Shown here one piece after another: positions 35,325-43,473 of a stretch of DNA of 64,000 nucleotides. Each line of letters begins with the position of its first letter. Position 1 is the stretch's first letter. The stretch is from WSZJ01 sp964590435 (GTDB lineage Bacteria > Planctomycetota > MHYJ01 > WSZJ01), in NCBI GenBank assembly GCA_964590435.1, contig CAZPWT010000046.1:1-64000 (forward strand), in the 5' to 3' direction. Position numbers and translations under genes: made by a program. The notes beneath the pieces are model-generated. The model ran no database searches. It had not been told where the DNA came from and was given only the letters and a program-made list of their open reading frames with translations.

Positions 35325-36332
35325 GTGAAACGACTGCTCGCGCTGGTGACCGTTGTCCTTTCGATGCTGCCCGCAGCGGCCGAGGAACCGGCCGCCGGCC
35401 TGAAGATCGGCGCGCGGGCCTGGCGCTCGGCGTGGCTGGCGCGGAAGCGCGTCAAGGAGTCCGGCGAGGCGCTCGGCGAGTCGCCTGCCGCCGAGCTGAA
35501 GAAGGAGGGCGACGACCTGCTTCGCCTGAAGAAGAAGCTTGTGGCCGGGACCCACCCGCTGGCCCGGAAGCTGCGGGCAGCGGAGTCCGAGCTGGCCGAG
35601 CTGGAGAAAAAAGCCGGGGAGGTCCTCGCGAAGATCCGCGCCTACGGCGACGCCGCCGCCCACGAACGCGGCGAACTCAAGGCGCTTCAGGACGAACACG
35701 AGCTCGCCTTCCGCCGTCTCCGCGACCGGCGCATTTACCGCGATCTCGACCTGCGACCGCGCATCCGCCGGGCGCTCTACGATTTCCGCGCGCGGTGCGA
35801 GGGGTTCTCGCGCCGCGTCACCGACGCGTTTCTCGAGCGCGGCATGATCCGGCGCTTCGAGTTCGACAAATGGTCGAAGGAACTGATGCGCCGGCAGGAC
35901 TACAGCCCCGACGTGCTCGGCCACACGCACTGCAACGCGTTCGTGCACGACTTCGCAGGGACGGCGTTCGGGTACGAAGGGCTGCGCGGGAAGAACGCGA
36001 ACGAGATCGCGGAATTCCTGAAGGAGGGGAAAGGAGGCTGGGCGCCGGTCTGGGACGGGACGCCGGCAACGGGGTTGCAGGAGGGGCTGAAGAAGGCGCA
36101 GGACCTCGCGAACGCGGGGTACCTCGTCCTGGCGGTCTGGCGCGCCCCCACCGGGAGCGACGCGAGGGGACACGTGGCGCTCGTCCTGCCGGGGGAGCTG
36201 AAGAAGTGCGCGCTCTGGGGGCTGGACGTCCCCGACACGGCGCAGGCCGGGCGCATCGTCTTCGAACGCGGGCCGTTGCCGGTGGGGTTCGAGGAGCACC
36301 GGGACATCCTGGTCTACGTGCGAAAGCCCTGA
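35325..36332 (+). CDS. secreted coiled-coil protein with NlpC/P60-like domain
   Basis: This encodes 335 residues from a GTG at 35325, supported by AAAGGAG at 35311-35317. The signal peptide ends PAAAEE. Residues about 40-125 form a coiled coil, as in many peptidoglycan hydrolases. The C-terminal part has a Cys in THCNAF (Cys203) and a His in ARGHVALV (His283), with hydrophobic spacing like NlpC/P60 or CHAP cysteine peptidases. A cell-wall amidase or endopeptidase role is inferred, not proven. It is divergent from the lipoprotein gene with only 57 bp between them. Confidence 0.7.
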   Translation: MKRLLALVTVVLSMLPAAAEEPAAGLKIGARAWRSAWLARKRVKESGEALGESPAAELKKEGDDLLRLKKKLVAGTHPLARKLRAAESELAELEKKAGEVLAKIRAYGDAAAHERGELKALQDEHELAFRRLRDRRIYRDLDLRPRIRRALYDFRARCEGFSRRVTDAFLERGMIRRFEFDKWSKELMRRQDYSPDVLGHTHCNAFVHDFAGTAFGYEGLRGKNANEIAEFLKEGKGGWAPVWDGTPATGLQEGLKKAQDLANAGYLVLAVWRAPTGSDARGHVALVLPGELKKCALWGLDVPDTAQAGRIVFERGPLPVGFEEHRDILVYVRKP

Positions 36333-36381
36333 ACTTCCTCCTCGCAATGTAGGCCGACAGGAGAGGGCAGGTCGAATCCGC

Positions 36382-37227
36382 TCACTTTCCCGCGTTCCCG
36401 GGTGTCGGGACAGTCCTGCGGGCATTCTTCCCAAAACTCACCAATCGTTCCGTGCGGATCGTTCCAAGGAACTTCCGAACCCGTCGCACGAGCCCTCCGC
36501 GCCAGCCCTTGCAGGCGAAGTCCCAGGTGATCGAATCGAGCACCTGTCCACGGGGCGGCGGCAGGAAAGCAGGGACTTCCTGCGACCACCACAGCGTGTC
36601 GCTATCTTCCATTCCCAGGAAGAGGTCTCGCATCTTCCCGACTTCCGGATTGTTGCCGTCCGTAGGTGGCGGAGAGGGGCCGTGCTCTTCACCGGCGGCA
36701 CACTGCACGAGCTTCGCGCAGTCGAATGTGTGGCCTCCCAGGTCGACCGGCTCCCGTGATACCACATCTCGCAACCCGGGCCCGCGTCCGTACCTCTCGT
36801 CCTGCTGGCCACGCTCGGGCAGTCTCCTCGAGGCTGACAGTACGGGAACTTCGCGTGTCTCCACTCCCGGTTTGCCCAGCCAGCACCGGGTCACCTGGGA
36901 ACTACCCTTTGAGATTTGAGCGAGAGCCGTCCAACCGGCAGGAATACCGTCGCCGCCCGTCGCTTCGATCCACCAGTCGAGCTGTGTTTCCTCGACGAGC
37001 GCGACCCTCCAGCGGGACGCGTCGTCCTCCGGGCCGTCCTCGACCTCGTACTCGACCCATTCGCCTGTCTTGACCTGTGCGAAATCAAGTTCGGACCACT
37101 TGTCCTGCTCGATGCGGACCCGAAGGCGAGGTGCTGGGGATTCGGCAGGACGGCATCCCGCTGCCAGCAGGCATGCGATCGCCAGTTGCATGGACGTGCG
37201 CGCACGCCGCCGGTAGCCCGATTCCAC
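36382..37227 (-). CDS. lipoprotein of unknown function
   Basis: This encodes 281 residues from a GTG at 37227 with GGGAG 5 nt upstream. A later ATG at 37191 would remove the basic n-region (RRRAR). The lipobox is LLAAGC (about 20-25). The mature part is acidic and Trp-rich, with a few Cys (DCAKLVQCAAG, DFACKGW). The base composition is visibly less GC-rich than the neighbours, which hints at different ancestry. No family is recognised. Confidence 0.7.
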   Translation of the reverse strand: MESGYRRRARTSMQLAIACLLAAGCRPAESPAPRLRVRIEQDKWSELDFAQVKTGEWVEYEVEDGPEDDASRWRVALVEETQLDWWIEATGGDGIPAGWTALAQISKGSSQVTRCWLGKPGVETREVPVLSASRRLPERGQQDERYGRGPGLRDVVSREPVDLGGHTFDCAKLVQCAAGEEHGPSPPPTDGNNPEVGKMRDLFLGMEDSDTLWWSQEVPAFLPPPRGQVLDSITWDFACKGWRGGLVRRVRKFLGTIRTERLVSFGKNARRTVPTPGNAGK

Positions 37228-37263
37228 AAATCTCCCTGAAACGAAAATCGCCCCGGGAACTGC

Positions 37264-38250
37264 CTACTTCGGCGCCGCGGCCTTCGCTTCGTCCAGCGCC
37301 GCCCCGACCTTCGCCTCGGCCTCGCTCCCCGCAAACGCGCTCTTTGCTTTCGTCAGCAGGTCGACCGTCTTCTTTGCGTCTCCCACTGCTTTCGCGTCCG
37401 CAATCGCTTTCTCCGCGGCCTCGTCGATGAGCTTCGCCACGAGCTCCGCGCGGCCCTTCGCGTAAGCGCTCTTCGCTCCCGCGAGTTTTTTCAGGGAAGC
37501 CGCGGCCTTGCCGTACTGCTTTGCGTCCACGAGGGCCCGTGCGCCCTGCAGGAGGCCGAGGCAGTCGGGCGGGACGAGCGACTCCATCCACTCGAACTGC
37601 TGTTTCCACGCTTCGGCCGGCGGGTTGTGCGCCCAGTCCGGCGGCTCGTCGAACGTCACGTCCATGCCGGCCTTCTTCATGTCCTCGACCGACTTCTTCG
37701 ACTGGTCGTGGTTGAAGTCCTTTCCGCCGCTGACGACGCGGAAGGGCGTCTTGAGGATCTTGCGCGCCTGGTCCTCGCTGACGAGGCAGCCGGACACGGG
37801 GGCGCCTGCGGTGAAGATCTCCGGGTGGTCGATGCAGAGGTGGCACGTGACAAATCCACCCGCCGAATGCCCGGACACGTACACGCGGTCGCGGTCGATC
37901 GAGTACGTCGCGAGCACCTCCTTCGCGATCTCCACGATGCGCTTCATGTCGTCCTCGTCGTACCCCTGCGGGTCCTTCGAGGCGGGGAGGCACAGGATGT
38001 ACCCCTTGTTCTTCGCCGCGGCGTAGTTCGACTCGTAGTTCTCGGGGCGCCCACCGGAGCCGTGGAACATGAAGATCACCCCGTACTTCTGCGCGGGGGT
38101 GTACTTCCCCGGCACGTCGAGCACGTAATAGCTCGGGCCGATTTCGACCTTCTGCCTGCCGCTCTTCGCAGGCGGCGGCTTGCGGTCGGCGCCCTGGGCG
38201 GCCGCGGGCAGGCCGAAAAGGAGAAGGGCGAGAATCGGAAGAGCGCGCAT
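37264..38250 (-). CDS. secreted PHB-depolymerase/feruloyl-esterase-like hydrolase
   Basis: This encodes 328 residues from the ATG at 38250 with a signal peptide ending PAAAQG. The alpha/beta-hydrolase core shows MFHGSGGRPENYES (oxyanion region), the nucleophile elbow GHSAGG, and VSGGKDFNHDQ with the acid/His region. The layout matches LpqC/CE1-type esterases. The last 90 residues are Lys/Ala/Asp-rich helix that is not part of the usual fold. The substrate is probably an ester-linked polymer outside the cell, but which one cannot be said. Confidence 0.88.
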   Translation of the reverse strand: MRALPILALLLFGLPAAAQGADRKPPPAKSGRQKVEIGPSYYVLDVPGKYTPAQKYGVIFMFHGSGGRPENYESNYAAAKNKGYILCLPASKDPQGYDEDDMKRIVEIAKEVLATYSIDRDRVYVSGHSAGGFVTCHLCIDHPEIFTAGAPVSGCLVSEDQARKILKTPFRVVSGGKDFNHDQSKKSVEDMKKAGMDVTFDEPPDWAHNPPAEAWKQQFEWMESLVPPDCLGLLQGARALVDAKQYGKAAASLKKLAGAKSAYAKGRAELVAKLIDEAAEKAIADAKAVGDAKKTVDLLTKAKSAFAGSEAEAKVGAALDEAKAAAPK

Positions 38251-38323
38251 CGGGGACTCCTGCCGTGATGCGAGGGGGAGGGGCATTCTTACAAACCGTC
38301 CCGCCGAACGCGAGCGGAGATGC

Positions 38324-38875
38324 TCAGCCGCGCCGTGTCGCACGCTGGGCCAGCCCGGCGGGGGCGATGTCGAAGGCGTGGTTGAAGCGCGCGGAGAAGT
38401 TCTCGAGCGCGACGGCGCCCGCGAGTTCGACGACGGCGACATCCCCGAGATTCTCCTTGAGTTCCGCGAAGGTGGCGTCGTCCACGTGGGCCGGCGTGTC
38501 GGTCATCCCGTCCGCGAACCGCAGCACCGCTTGCTCCACCGGCGTCAGCGCGGCGGAGCCCGGACCTTCCCGGACCGCCGCGATCTTGTCGTTCCCGAGC
38601 TTCGCCTCACGGGCGAAGTACGTCGTGATGTCCATTCAGAACGGGCAGCCCACGCGCGTCGCGACGCGCGCCATCGCCAGCGACTTCAGGTCGAACGGCA
38701 GCTTCTTCGGCTTCTCCACCGCCCGCAGCATCTTCCCGAACGCCATCATCAGCCGCGGCACCAGCGCGTAGATCCGCGTCGGCTCCAGCACCTGCCCCCA
38801 GATCGAGCGCAGTCGCCAGTAGGCAAGGCGAACGATCAGCGGGCCTTTTCCGTCCGGGACGCCGGGAAGGCGCAT
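38324..38875 (-). CDS. AhpD/CMD-family protein, predicted CxxU selenoprotein
   Basis: This encodes 183 residues if the in-frame TGA at 38638-38636 is read as selenocysteine. The ATG at 38875 has GGAG 7 nt upstream. Residues 1-79 run from MRLPGVPDGKG to VGCPF. The TGA is codon 80, and the frame continues MDITTYFAREAKLGNDKI to the end. In AhpD-like carboxymuconolactone decarboxylase proteins the aligned motif is GCPxC, so the TGA sits exactly where the second redox Cys belongs, giving CPFU. Later family features (ALENFSARFNHAFDI) are intact and no other lesion is seen. Such proteins are thiol peroxidases or related redox enzymes. The alternative is a nonsense mutation creating two fragments. 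Confidence 0.8.
38600..38638 (-). promoter_or_regulatory. candidate bacterial SECIS element
   Basis: On the minus strand the TGA (38638-38636) is followed by 17 nt and then a perfect 7-bp stem, CTTCGCC (38618-38612) with GGCGAAG (38606-38600), closing a 5-nt loop CGTGA. The loop starts 24 nt after the TGA and has a G in its first two bases. Known bSECIS rules ask for an apical loop about 16-37 nt downstream with such a G. The element lies inside the coding frame, as bacterial SECIS elements do. Confidence 0.7.
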
Positions 38876-38975
38876 GGCAATTCTCCGCTCGACATGGTGA
38901 ACCGTCGTAGGATAGGGCATCAACTCGATATCGGTCTTCCCTCAATTCAAGGTCACGCTTCGGAGCAGTTCCGGC

Positions 38976-39596
38976 ATGGGCGACTTCCTGGACGCCGCGC
39001 CGCGCAAGTTGCTGTCGCTCTTGCGGGAGGAAGGCGAGACCGGCCACGGAATGGATTCCCTCATCGACTGGTGCGCGAAACGACGCCCACACAGGGATTG
39101 GCGGCGACTTCGGGCCCTGCGTTGGGCAGCGGCGACGCGAGATTTGACGTGCTGGTTGTGCCGGTTGCTCCTGCTGCGACCGCTCTCCTCGGCTGCGACG
39201 ACCCTCCACGTCGGTCTCTTCAATCCGATCTATGACGAACGACAGGGGCCTGTTGCAGATTGTTACGTCTCGGGTGTCAGCCGCGGTCGGGGAAGTGACC
39301 CGGGGGCGTGGAAGGTCGTCTGGGAACCATCCGACCCTTATTCAAGATCGAACGTTCTGCGCGACTTGTACAGGATTGCCTACGCAAACGAAAAGAGCCT
39401 CGGCAACGACGCGGAGTATCCGCTCGTGCTGGCCTTTGCCGCGATGTTCGCCCGGGATGCGGGATGCGCCCTTGCCCCCTTGATCGCCAGGAATCGACGA
39501 AATCGCGCCATGACGGTCGGTTTCGATAGCGGTGACATTCTTCTCGTTGGCGAGGCGCATGCGGGGCGATTCGTACTGGCGCCCCGCTGGCTGTGA
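38976..39596 (+). CDS. hypothetical protein
   Basis: This encodes 206 residues. GGAG lies about 10 nt upstream of the ATG. One moderately hydrophobic stretch (about 58-75, CWLCRLLLLRPLSSAA) is present. The rest looks soluble, with a Trp/Tyr/Asp-rich middle (WEPSDPYSRSNVLRDLYRIAY). No family is recognised. It lies divergent from the selenoprotein gene (100 bp between starts) and has lower GC and less regular codon use than its neighbours, so it may be acquired or a false gene. Confidence 0.5.
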   Translation: MGDFLDAAPRKLLSLLREEGETGHGMDSLIDWCAKRRPHRDWRRLRALRWAAATRDLTCWLCRLLLLRPLSSAATTLHVGLFNPIYDERQGPVADCYVSGVSRGRGSDPGAWKVVWEPSDPYSRSNVLRDLYRIAYANEKSLGNDAEYPLVLAFAAMFARDAGCALAPLIARNRRNRAMTVGFDSGDILLVGEAHAGRFVLAPRWL

Positions 39597-39691
39597 AGGA
39601 TCACGCGCTTCGACCGGTCCGCCAGCGAGCGAACAACCGGCCTTGGAGAATTCAGGCTTGACAGGCGCGGAAGCGGCCCGTAATTTCGCAA

Positions 39692-39799
39692 CCCTCTTAT
39701 CCAGACCGGCCGAGGGACGTGGCCCGACGACGCCGGGGCAACCGCCTGAAAAGGAAAGGTGCCAATTCCCACCCGCGACAGGCGGGGGAGATAAGAGGG
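39692..39799 (+). ncRNA. SAM-I (S-box) riboswitch
   Basis: The closing stem P1 is a perfect 10-bp helix (39692-39701 with 39790-39799). The conserved core is recognisable: CTTATCCAGA, GAGGGACGTGGCCC, GGCAACC, then AGGTGCCAATTCC and GATAAG at the end, in the order of the S-box aptamer. A terminator hairpin follows at 39814-39849, directly before the start of the homoserine dehydrogenase gene. S-box RNAs bind S-adenosylmethionine and shut off transcription. Here that would lower threonine/methionine-branch flux when SAM is plentiful. Confidence 0.93.
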
Positions 39800-39813
39800 G
39801 AAGCCTCGTCGCC

Positions 39814-39849
39814 AACCCTCGTCTCCCCGAAAAGGAACGAGGGTTTTTT
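39814..39849 (+). terminator. riboswitch expression-platform terminator
   Basis: AACCCTCGT (39814-39822) pairs perfectly with ACGAGGGTT (39837-39845), extended by TCC/GGA inside, followed by T6 (39844-39849). The CTCCCC in the loop can pair instead with GGGGAG (39785-39790) at the P1 3' side, giving a plausible antiterminator. The GAGGG within the 3' arm is also the best Shine-Dalgarno candidate for the GTG at 39851. Confidence 0.85.
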
Positions 39850-39850
39850 C

Positions 39851-41164
39851 GTGGCGCAGATCACGCTGGGGCTGATCGGGCTCGGGACGGTGGGGACGGG
39901 CGTGGTGCGCCTGCTCCGCGAGAACGGGGACCTGATCGAGAAGAAAACGGGGATCCGGTTCCGGCTGAAGAAAATCGCGGACCGCGGGATCCACCAGTTC
40001 ACGGAGTTCCCGCTCACGGGGTACGAGCTGGCCGAGAAGGCCGAGGCGGTGCTCGAGGACCCGGAGGTCGAGATCGCGATCGAGCTGATCGGTGGCTACG
40101 AGCCGGCGCGGACGTACCTGCTGCAGGCGATCGAGCGCGGAAAGCACGTCGTCACGGCCAACAAGGCGCTTCTCGCGAAATTCGGCGGGGAGATCTTCGC
40201 GCTTGCCGACAAGGTCGGGGTCGAGGTCGGGTTCGAGGGAAGCGTCGCGGGGACGGTGCCGATCATCCGCGTGCTGCAGGACGGCCTCGCCGCGAACCGG
40301 ATCGAGAAAGTCGCGGGGATCGTGAACGGCACCACGAACTTCATCCTGACGCGCATGACCGAGGACGGGATGTCGTACGCGGAAGGGCTGGCGGAGGCGA
40401 CGCGGCGCGGGTTCGCGGAGGCCGACCCGACGCTCGACGTGGACGGCGAAGACGCGGCGCACAAGCTGTCGATCCTCGCGACCCTTGCGTTCGGGGTGCG
40501 GCCGGAACGCGGCGACATCCACGTCGAGGGGATCCGCGATCTCGGTCCCGAGGACATGACCTTCGCGAAGGACAACGGGTACGTCATCAAGCTCCTCGCC
40601 GTCGGCCGCAAGACGAACGGCCACGTCGAGCTGCGCGTCCACCCCACGCTTGTCCCGAAGAACCACCCGCTCGCGTCGGTCCGCGACGAGTTCAACGCCG
40701 TCTTCGTGAAGGGCGATGCCTCGCGGGAGACGATGTACTACGGCCGCGGCGCGGGCCAGATGCCGACCGCCTCTGCCGTCATGAGCGACATCATCGAGAT
40801 CGCCGAGCGCGCGCTTCATTCGCCGAAGGGCTCCCGGCCGGCGGAATCGCGGATGCGAAAGCGCACGCTGTACTGGAGCGCGGACAAGTTCCGGCCGATC
40901 TATGAAGTCCGGACGCGTTACTACCTGCGCTTCCCGATCGCCGACACGCCCGGGGCGATCGGCACGCTGACGACGATCCTCGGGAAGCACGGGGTGTCGA
41001 TCGCGGCGGTGCGGGCGTCGATCGTGGACGCGAACGCGAAGAAGGGGCGGATCGAGATCCTGACCCACGAGGCGGAGGAGATGGCGGTGAAGGTGTCGTG
41101 CACGGAGATTGATGCGACGGGGATCCTGAGGGACCGGCCGCGGTTGATACGGGTGGAGGAGTAG
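39851..41164 (+). CDS. hom: homoserine dehydrogenase
   Basis: This encodes 437 residues from a GTG at 39851, immediately after the terminator T run. The NAD(P) site is LGLIGLGTVGTGVVRLL. The catalytic domain shows VVTANKALLAKFGGEIF, GIVNGTTNFILTRM and ADPTLDVDGEDAAHKLSILA. A C-terminal ACT domain follows (RFPIADTPGAIGTLTTILGKHGVSIAAV), the usual site of threonine feedback. It reduces aspartate semialdehyde to homoserine. It is first in a hom-thrB-thrC operon under the SAM-I riboswitch. Confidence 0.96.
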   Translation: MAQITLGLIGLGTVGTGVVRLLRENGDLIEKKTGIRFRLKKIADRGIHQFTEFPLTGYELAEKAEAVLEDPEVEIAIELIGGYEPARTYLLQAIERGKHVVTANKALLAKFGGEIFALADKVGVEVGFEGSVAGTVPIIRVLQDGLAANRIEKVAGIVNGTTNFILTRMTEDGMSYAEGLAEATRRGFAEADPTLDVDGEDAAHKLSILATLAFGVRPERGDIHVEGIRDLGPEDMTFAKDNGYVIKLLAVGRKTNGHVELRVHPTLVPKNHPLASVRDEFNAVFVKGDASRETMYYGRGAGQMPTASAVMSDIIEIAERALHSPKGSRPAESRMRKRTLYWSADKFRPIYEVRTRYYLRFPIADTPGAIGTLTTILGKHGVSIAAVRASIVDANAKKGRIEILTHEAEEMAVKVSCTEIDATGILRDRPRLIRVEE

Positions 41165-41239
41165 GCGGGTTGCGGGTTTACGAGTTCTGTTCCGGGTTCG
41201 GAGTTCCGGGTTCCGCGCGGTTTGGGAGTTGAAGAGTTC

Positions 41240-42217
41240 ATGAGCACGTTGCCGATGACACGGGCGTTCCAGGTGACGGCGGGGAATGCCGCCGAGCGCG
41301 GCAAGCCTGCGCCCAAGGCGAAGGCGCTGAAGGCGGGCGAAGGGGTCGCGGTGCGCGCGCCGGCGACGACGTCGAACCTCGGGCCGGGGTTCGACGCGTT
41401 CGGGCTGGCGCTCACCCTCGAGAACGAGGCCGTGTTCGCGGCTGCGGACCGGTGGCTCGTCGAGATCAACGGCGAAGGCGCGGGCGCGCTGCCGACCGAT
41501 GGCACGAACCTCATCGCGAAGGCGTGCGCGCTCGGGCTGGAAAAGTGGGGAAGCGCGCTCAAGGCGCGGATTTCGTGCGTGAACCGGATCCCGCTCGGGC
41601 GCGGGCTCGGGTCGAGCGCGGCCGCGATCGTGACCGGACTTGCGGGCGCCGCGGCGCTTTCCGGAAAGAACCCCGGCCGCGACGAAATCCTCGATCTCGC
41701 GCTCAAGCTCGAGCCACATCCCGACAACCTTGCCGCCTGCCTCTGGGGCTCGTTCACGATCGCCGCGCCGCCGCACGTCGTGACCCTGCCCTGGCCGGAG
41801 ACGCTTCGCATTGTCGCGGCGATCCCCGACTTCGCCGTCGAGACCGCCAAGGCCCGCGCCCTTCTCCCGAAATCCATTACGCGCGAGGACGCCGTCCACA
41901 ACATCGCCCGCGCCGCCGTCCTCGCCGCAGCGCTTGCCTCCGATTCTTTCCTGCCTGCGTGGGCGCTCGACGACAAGCTGCACCAGGACCACCGCGCCCC
42001 GCTCGTCAAGGCGTGGCCCGCCGCCCGCGAGGCCGCCATCGCCGCCGGCGCCCTCGGCGCCGCCATCTCCGGCTCCGGCCCCACCCTCGTCGCCTTCACG
42101 ACCTCACACTCCAAGGACGTCGGGGCCGCCCTCGCTTCCGAATTCACCAAAGTCGGCGCCAAGGCGCGCGTGCTCGAACTCGGGCCCGCCGCAGGCGCTT
42201 CATGGGAGAAATCATGA
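41240..42217 (+). CDS. thrB: homoserine kinase
   Basis: This encodes 325 residues from the ATG at 41240. An N-terminal extension of about 35 residues precedes the GHMP-kinase fold. The first motif is VRAPATTSNLGPGFDAFGLAL, the ATP loop is PLGRGLGSSAAAIVTGLAGAAAL, and the third motif is GAAISGSGPTLVAF. It phosphorylates homoserine. It follows hom by 75 bp and overlaps thrC (ATGA, 42214-42217). The spacer has an 11-bp direct repeat (41189-41199 and 41203-41213). Confidence 0.94.
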   Translation: MSTLPMTRAFQVTAGNAAERGKPAPKAKALKAGEGVAVRAPATTSNLGPGFDAFGLALTLENEAVFAAADRWLVEINGEGAGALPTDGTNLIAKACALGLEKWGSALKARISCVNRIPLGRGLGSSAAAIVTGLAGAAALSGKNPGRDEILDLALKLEPHPDNLAACLWGSFTIAAPPHVVTLPWPETLRIVAAIPDFAVETAKARALLPKSITREDAVHNIARAAVLAAALASDSFLPAWALDDKLHQDHRAPLVKAWPAAREAAIAAGALGAAISGSGPTLVAFTTSHSKDVGAALASEFTKVGAKARVLELGPAAGASWEKS

Positions 42218-43473
42218 CCCCCGTAACCGCCAACCCCCGCGCCGCCACCGCCGCGCGCCTCAAGGGCCTCAAGTGCCGCGAATGCGGCGCCGTCGTGCCG
42301 ATCGGGCCGGTGTACGTCTGCGAAGAGTGCTACGGGCCGCTCGAGGTGATCTACGACTACGACGAGATCCGGAAACAGATGTCGCGGGAATCGATTGCGA
42401 ACGGGCCGCGGTCGATCTGGCGGTACCTGCCGCTGTTGCCGGTGAGCGAGGACTGCATCGTGACGTTGCACGAGGGGTACACGCCGCTCGTGCCGGCGCC
42501 GAGGCTGGGGAAGGAGCTGGGGCTCAACAACCTGTGGATCAAGAACGACGCCGTGAACCCGACGTATTCGTTCAAGGACCGGGTGGTGGCGTGCGCGGTG
42601 AGCCGCGCGAAGGAGTTCGGGTTCGAGACGGTGTCGTGCGCGAGCACGGGGAACCTCGGGTGCAGCGTCGCGGCGTTCGGGGGGATCAGCGGGATGAAGC
42701 CGGTGGTTTTCATCCCGTGGGACCTGGAGCCCTCGAAGATCGTGGGGATCGGGAGCTATTCGCCGACGCTGATCGCCGTCGAGGGGACGTACGACGACGT
42801 GAACCGCCTCTGCGCGGAGATCAGCGCGACCAAGAAGTGGGCGTTCGTGAACATCAACCTGCGGCCGTTCTACAGCGAGGGGTCCAAGACGCTGGCGTAC
42901 GAGGTGGCCGAGCAGCTCGGCTGGCGCGCGCCGGACCACGTCGTGGTGCCGATCGCGAGCGGGAGCCTGCTCTGCAAGATCTACAAGGGGCTGCACGAGT
43001 TCGAGACGCTGGGGCTGATCGGCCCCGTGAAGACGCGGGTCAGCGGCGCGCAGGGCGCCGGGTGTTCGCCGGTCGCGACCGCGTTTGCGCAGGGCAAGGA
43101 CGAGATCGTTCCCGTGAAGCCGAACACGATCGCCAAGTCGCTCGCCATCGGCAACCCCGCCGACGGCCCGTACGCCCTCGACATCATCCGCAAGACCGGC
43201 GGCTCCGCGGCCGGCATCAGCGACGAGGACATCGTCGCCGCCATGAAACTCCTCGCCCGCACCGAGGGCATCTTCACCGAGACCGCCGGTGGCGCCACCA
43301 TCGGCGCCCTCACGAAACTCGCTCGCGAAGGCAAAATCGGCAAGGACGAGCTCACCGTCGCCTACATCACCGGGAACGGCTACAAGACGCAGGAAGCGAT
43401 CATCCCCTCGCTCTCGAAGCCGCCCGTCATCAAGCCCACCGTCAAGGACGTGGAGGCCGTGCTCGGGCGTTAG
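42214..43473 (+). CDS. thrC: threonine synthase
   Basis: This encodes 419 residues from the ATG at 42214 (GGGAG 5 nt upstream; overlaps the thrB stop). An N-terminal zinc-ribbon-like part (CRECG...CEECYGP, about 19-42) precedes the PLP fold. The PLP lysine is in NPTYSFKDRVV, the phosphate-binding loop is in CASTGNLGCSVAAFGG, and later IASGSLLCKIYKG is present. It makes threonine from O-phosphohomoserine. It completes the hom-thrB-thrC operon. A palindromic element begins at its stop codon. Confidence 0.95.
   Translation: MTPVTANPRAATAARLKGLKCRECGAVVPIGPVYVCEECYGPLEVIYDYDEIRKQMSRESIANGPRSIWRYLPLLPVSEDCIVTLHEGYTPLVPAPRLGKELGLNNLWIKNDAVNPTYSFKDRVVACAVSRAKEFGFETVSCASTGNLGCSVAAFGGISGMKPVVFIPWDLEPSKIVGIGSYSPTLIAVEGTYDDVNRLCAEISATKKWAFVNINLRPFYSEGSKTLAYEVAEQLGWRAPDHVVVPIASGSLLCKIYKGLHEFETLGLIGPVKTRVSGAQGAGCSPVATAFAQGKDEIVPVKPNTIAKSLAIGNPADGPYALDIIRKTGGSAAGISDEDIVAAMKLLARTEGIFTETAGGATIGALTKLAREGKIGKDELTVAYITGNGYKTQEAIIPSLSKPPVIKPTVKDVEAVLGR

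Noticed and set aside
38324..38923. Reading the AhpD-like locus as a pseudogene or as two separate small genes
   Set aside because: The only lesion is one TGA exactly at a redox-Cys position, followed by a bSECIS-like hairpin, and the rest of the frame is well preserved. Two separate genes would split one fold through its active site. A nonsense mutation cannot be fully excluded.
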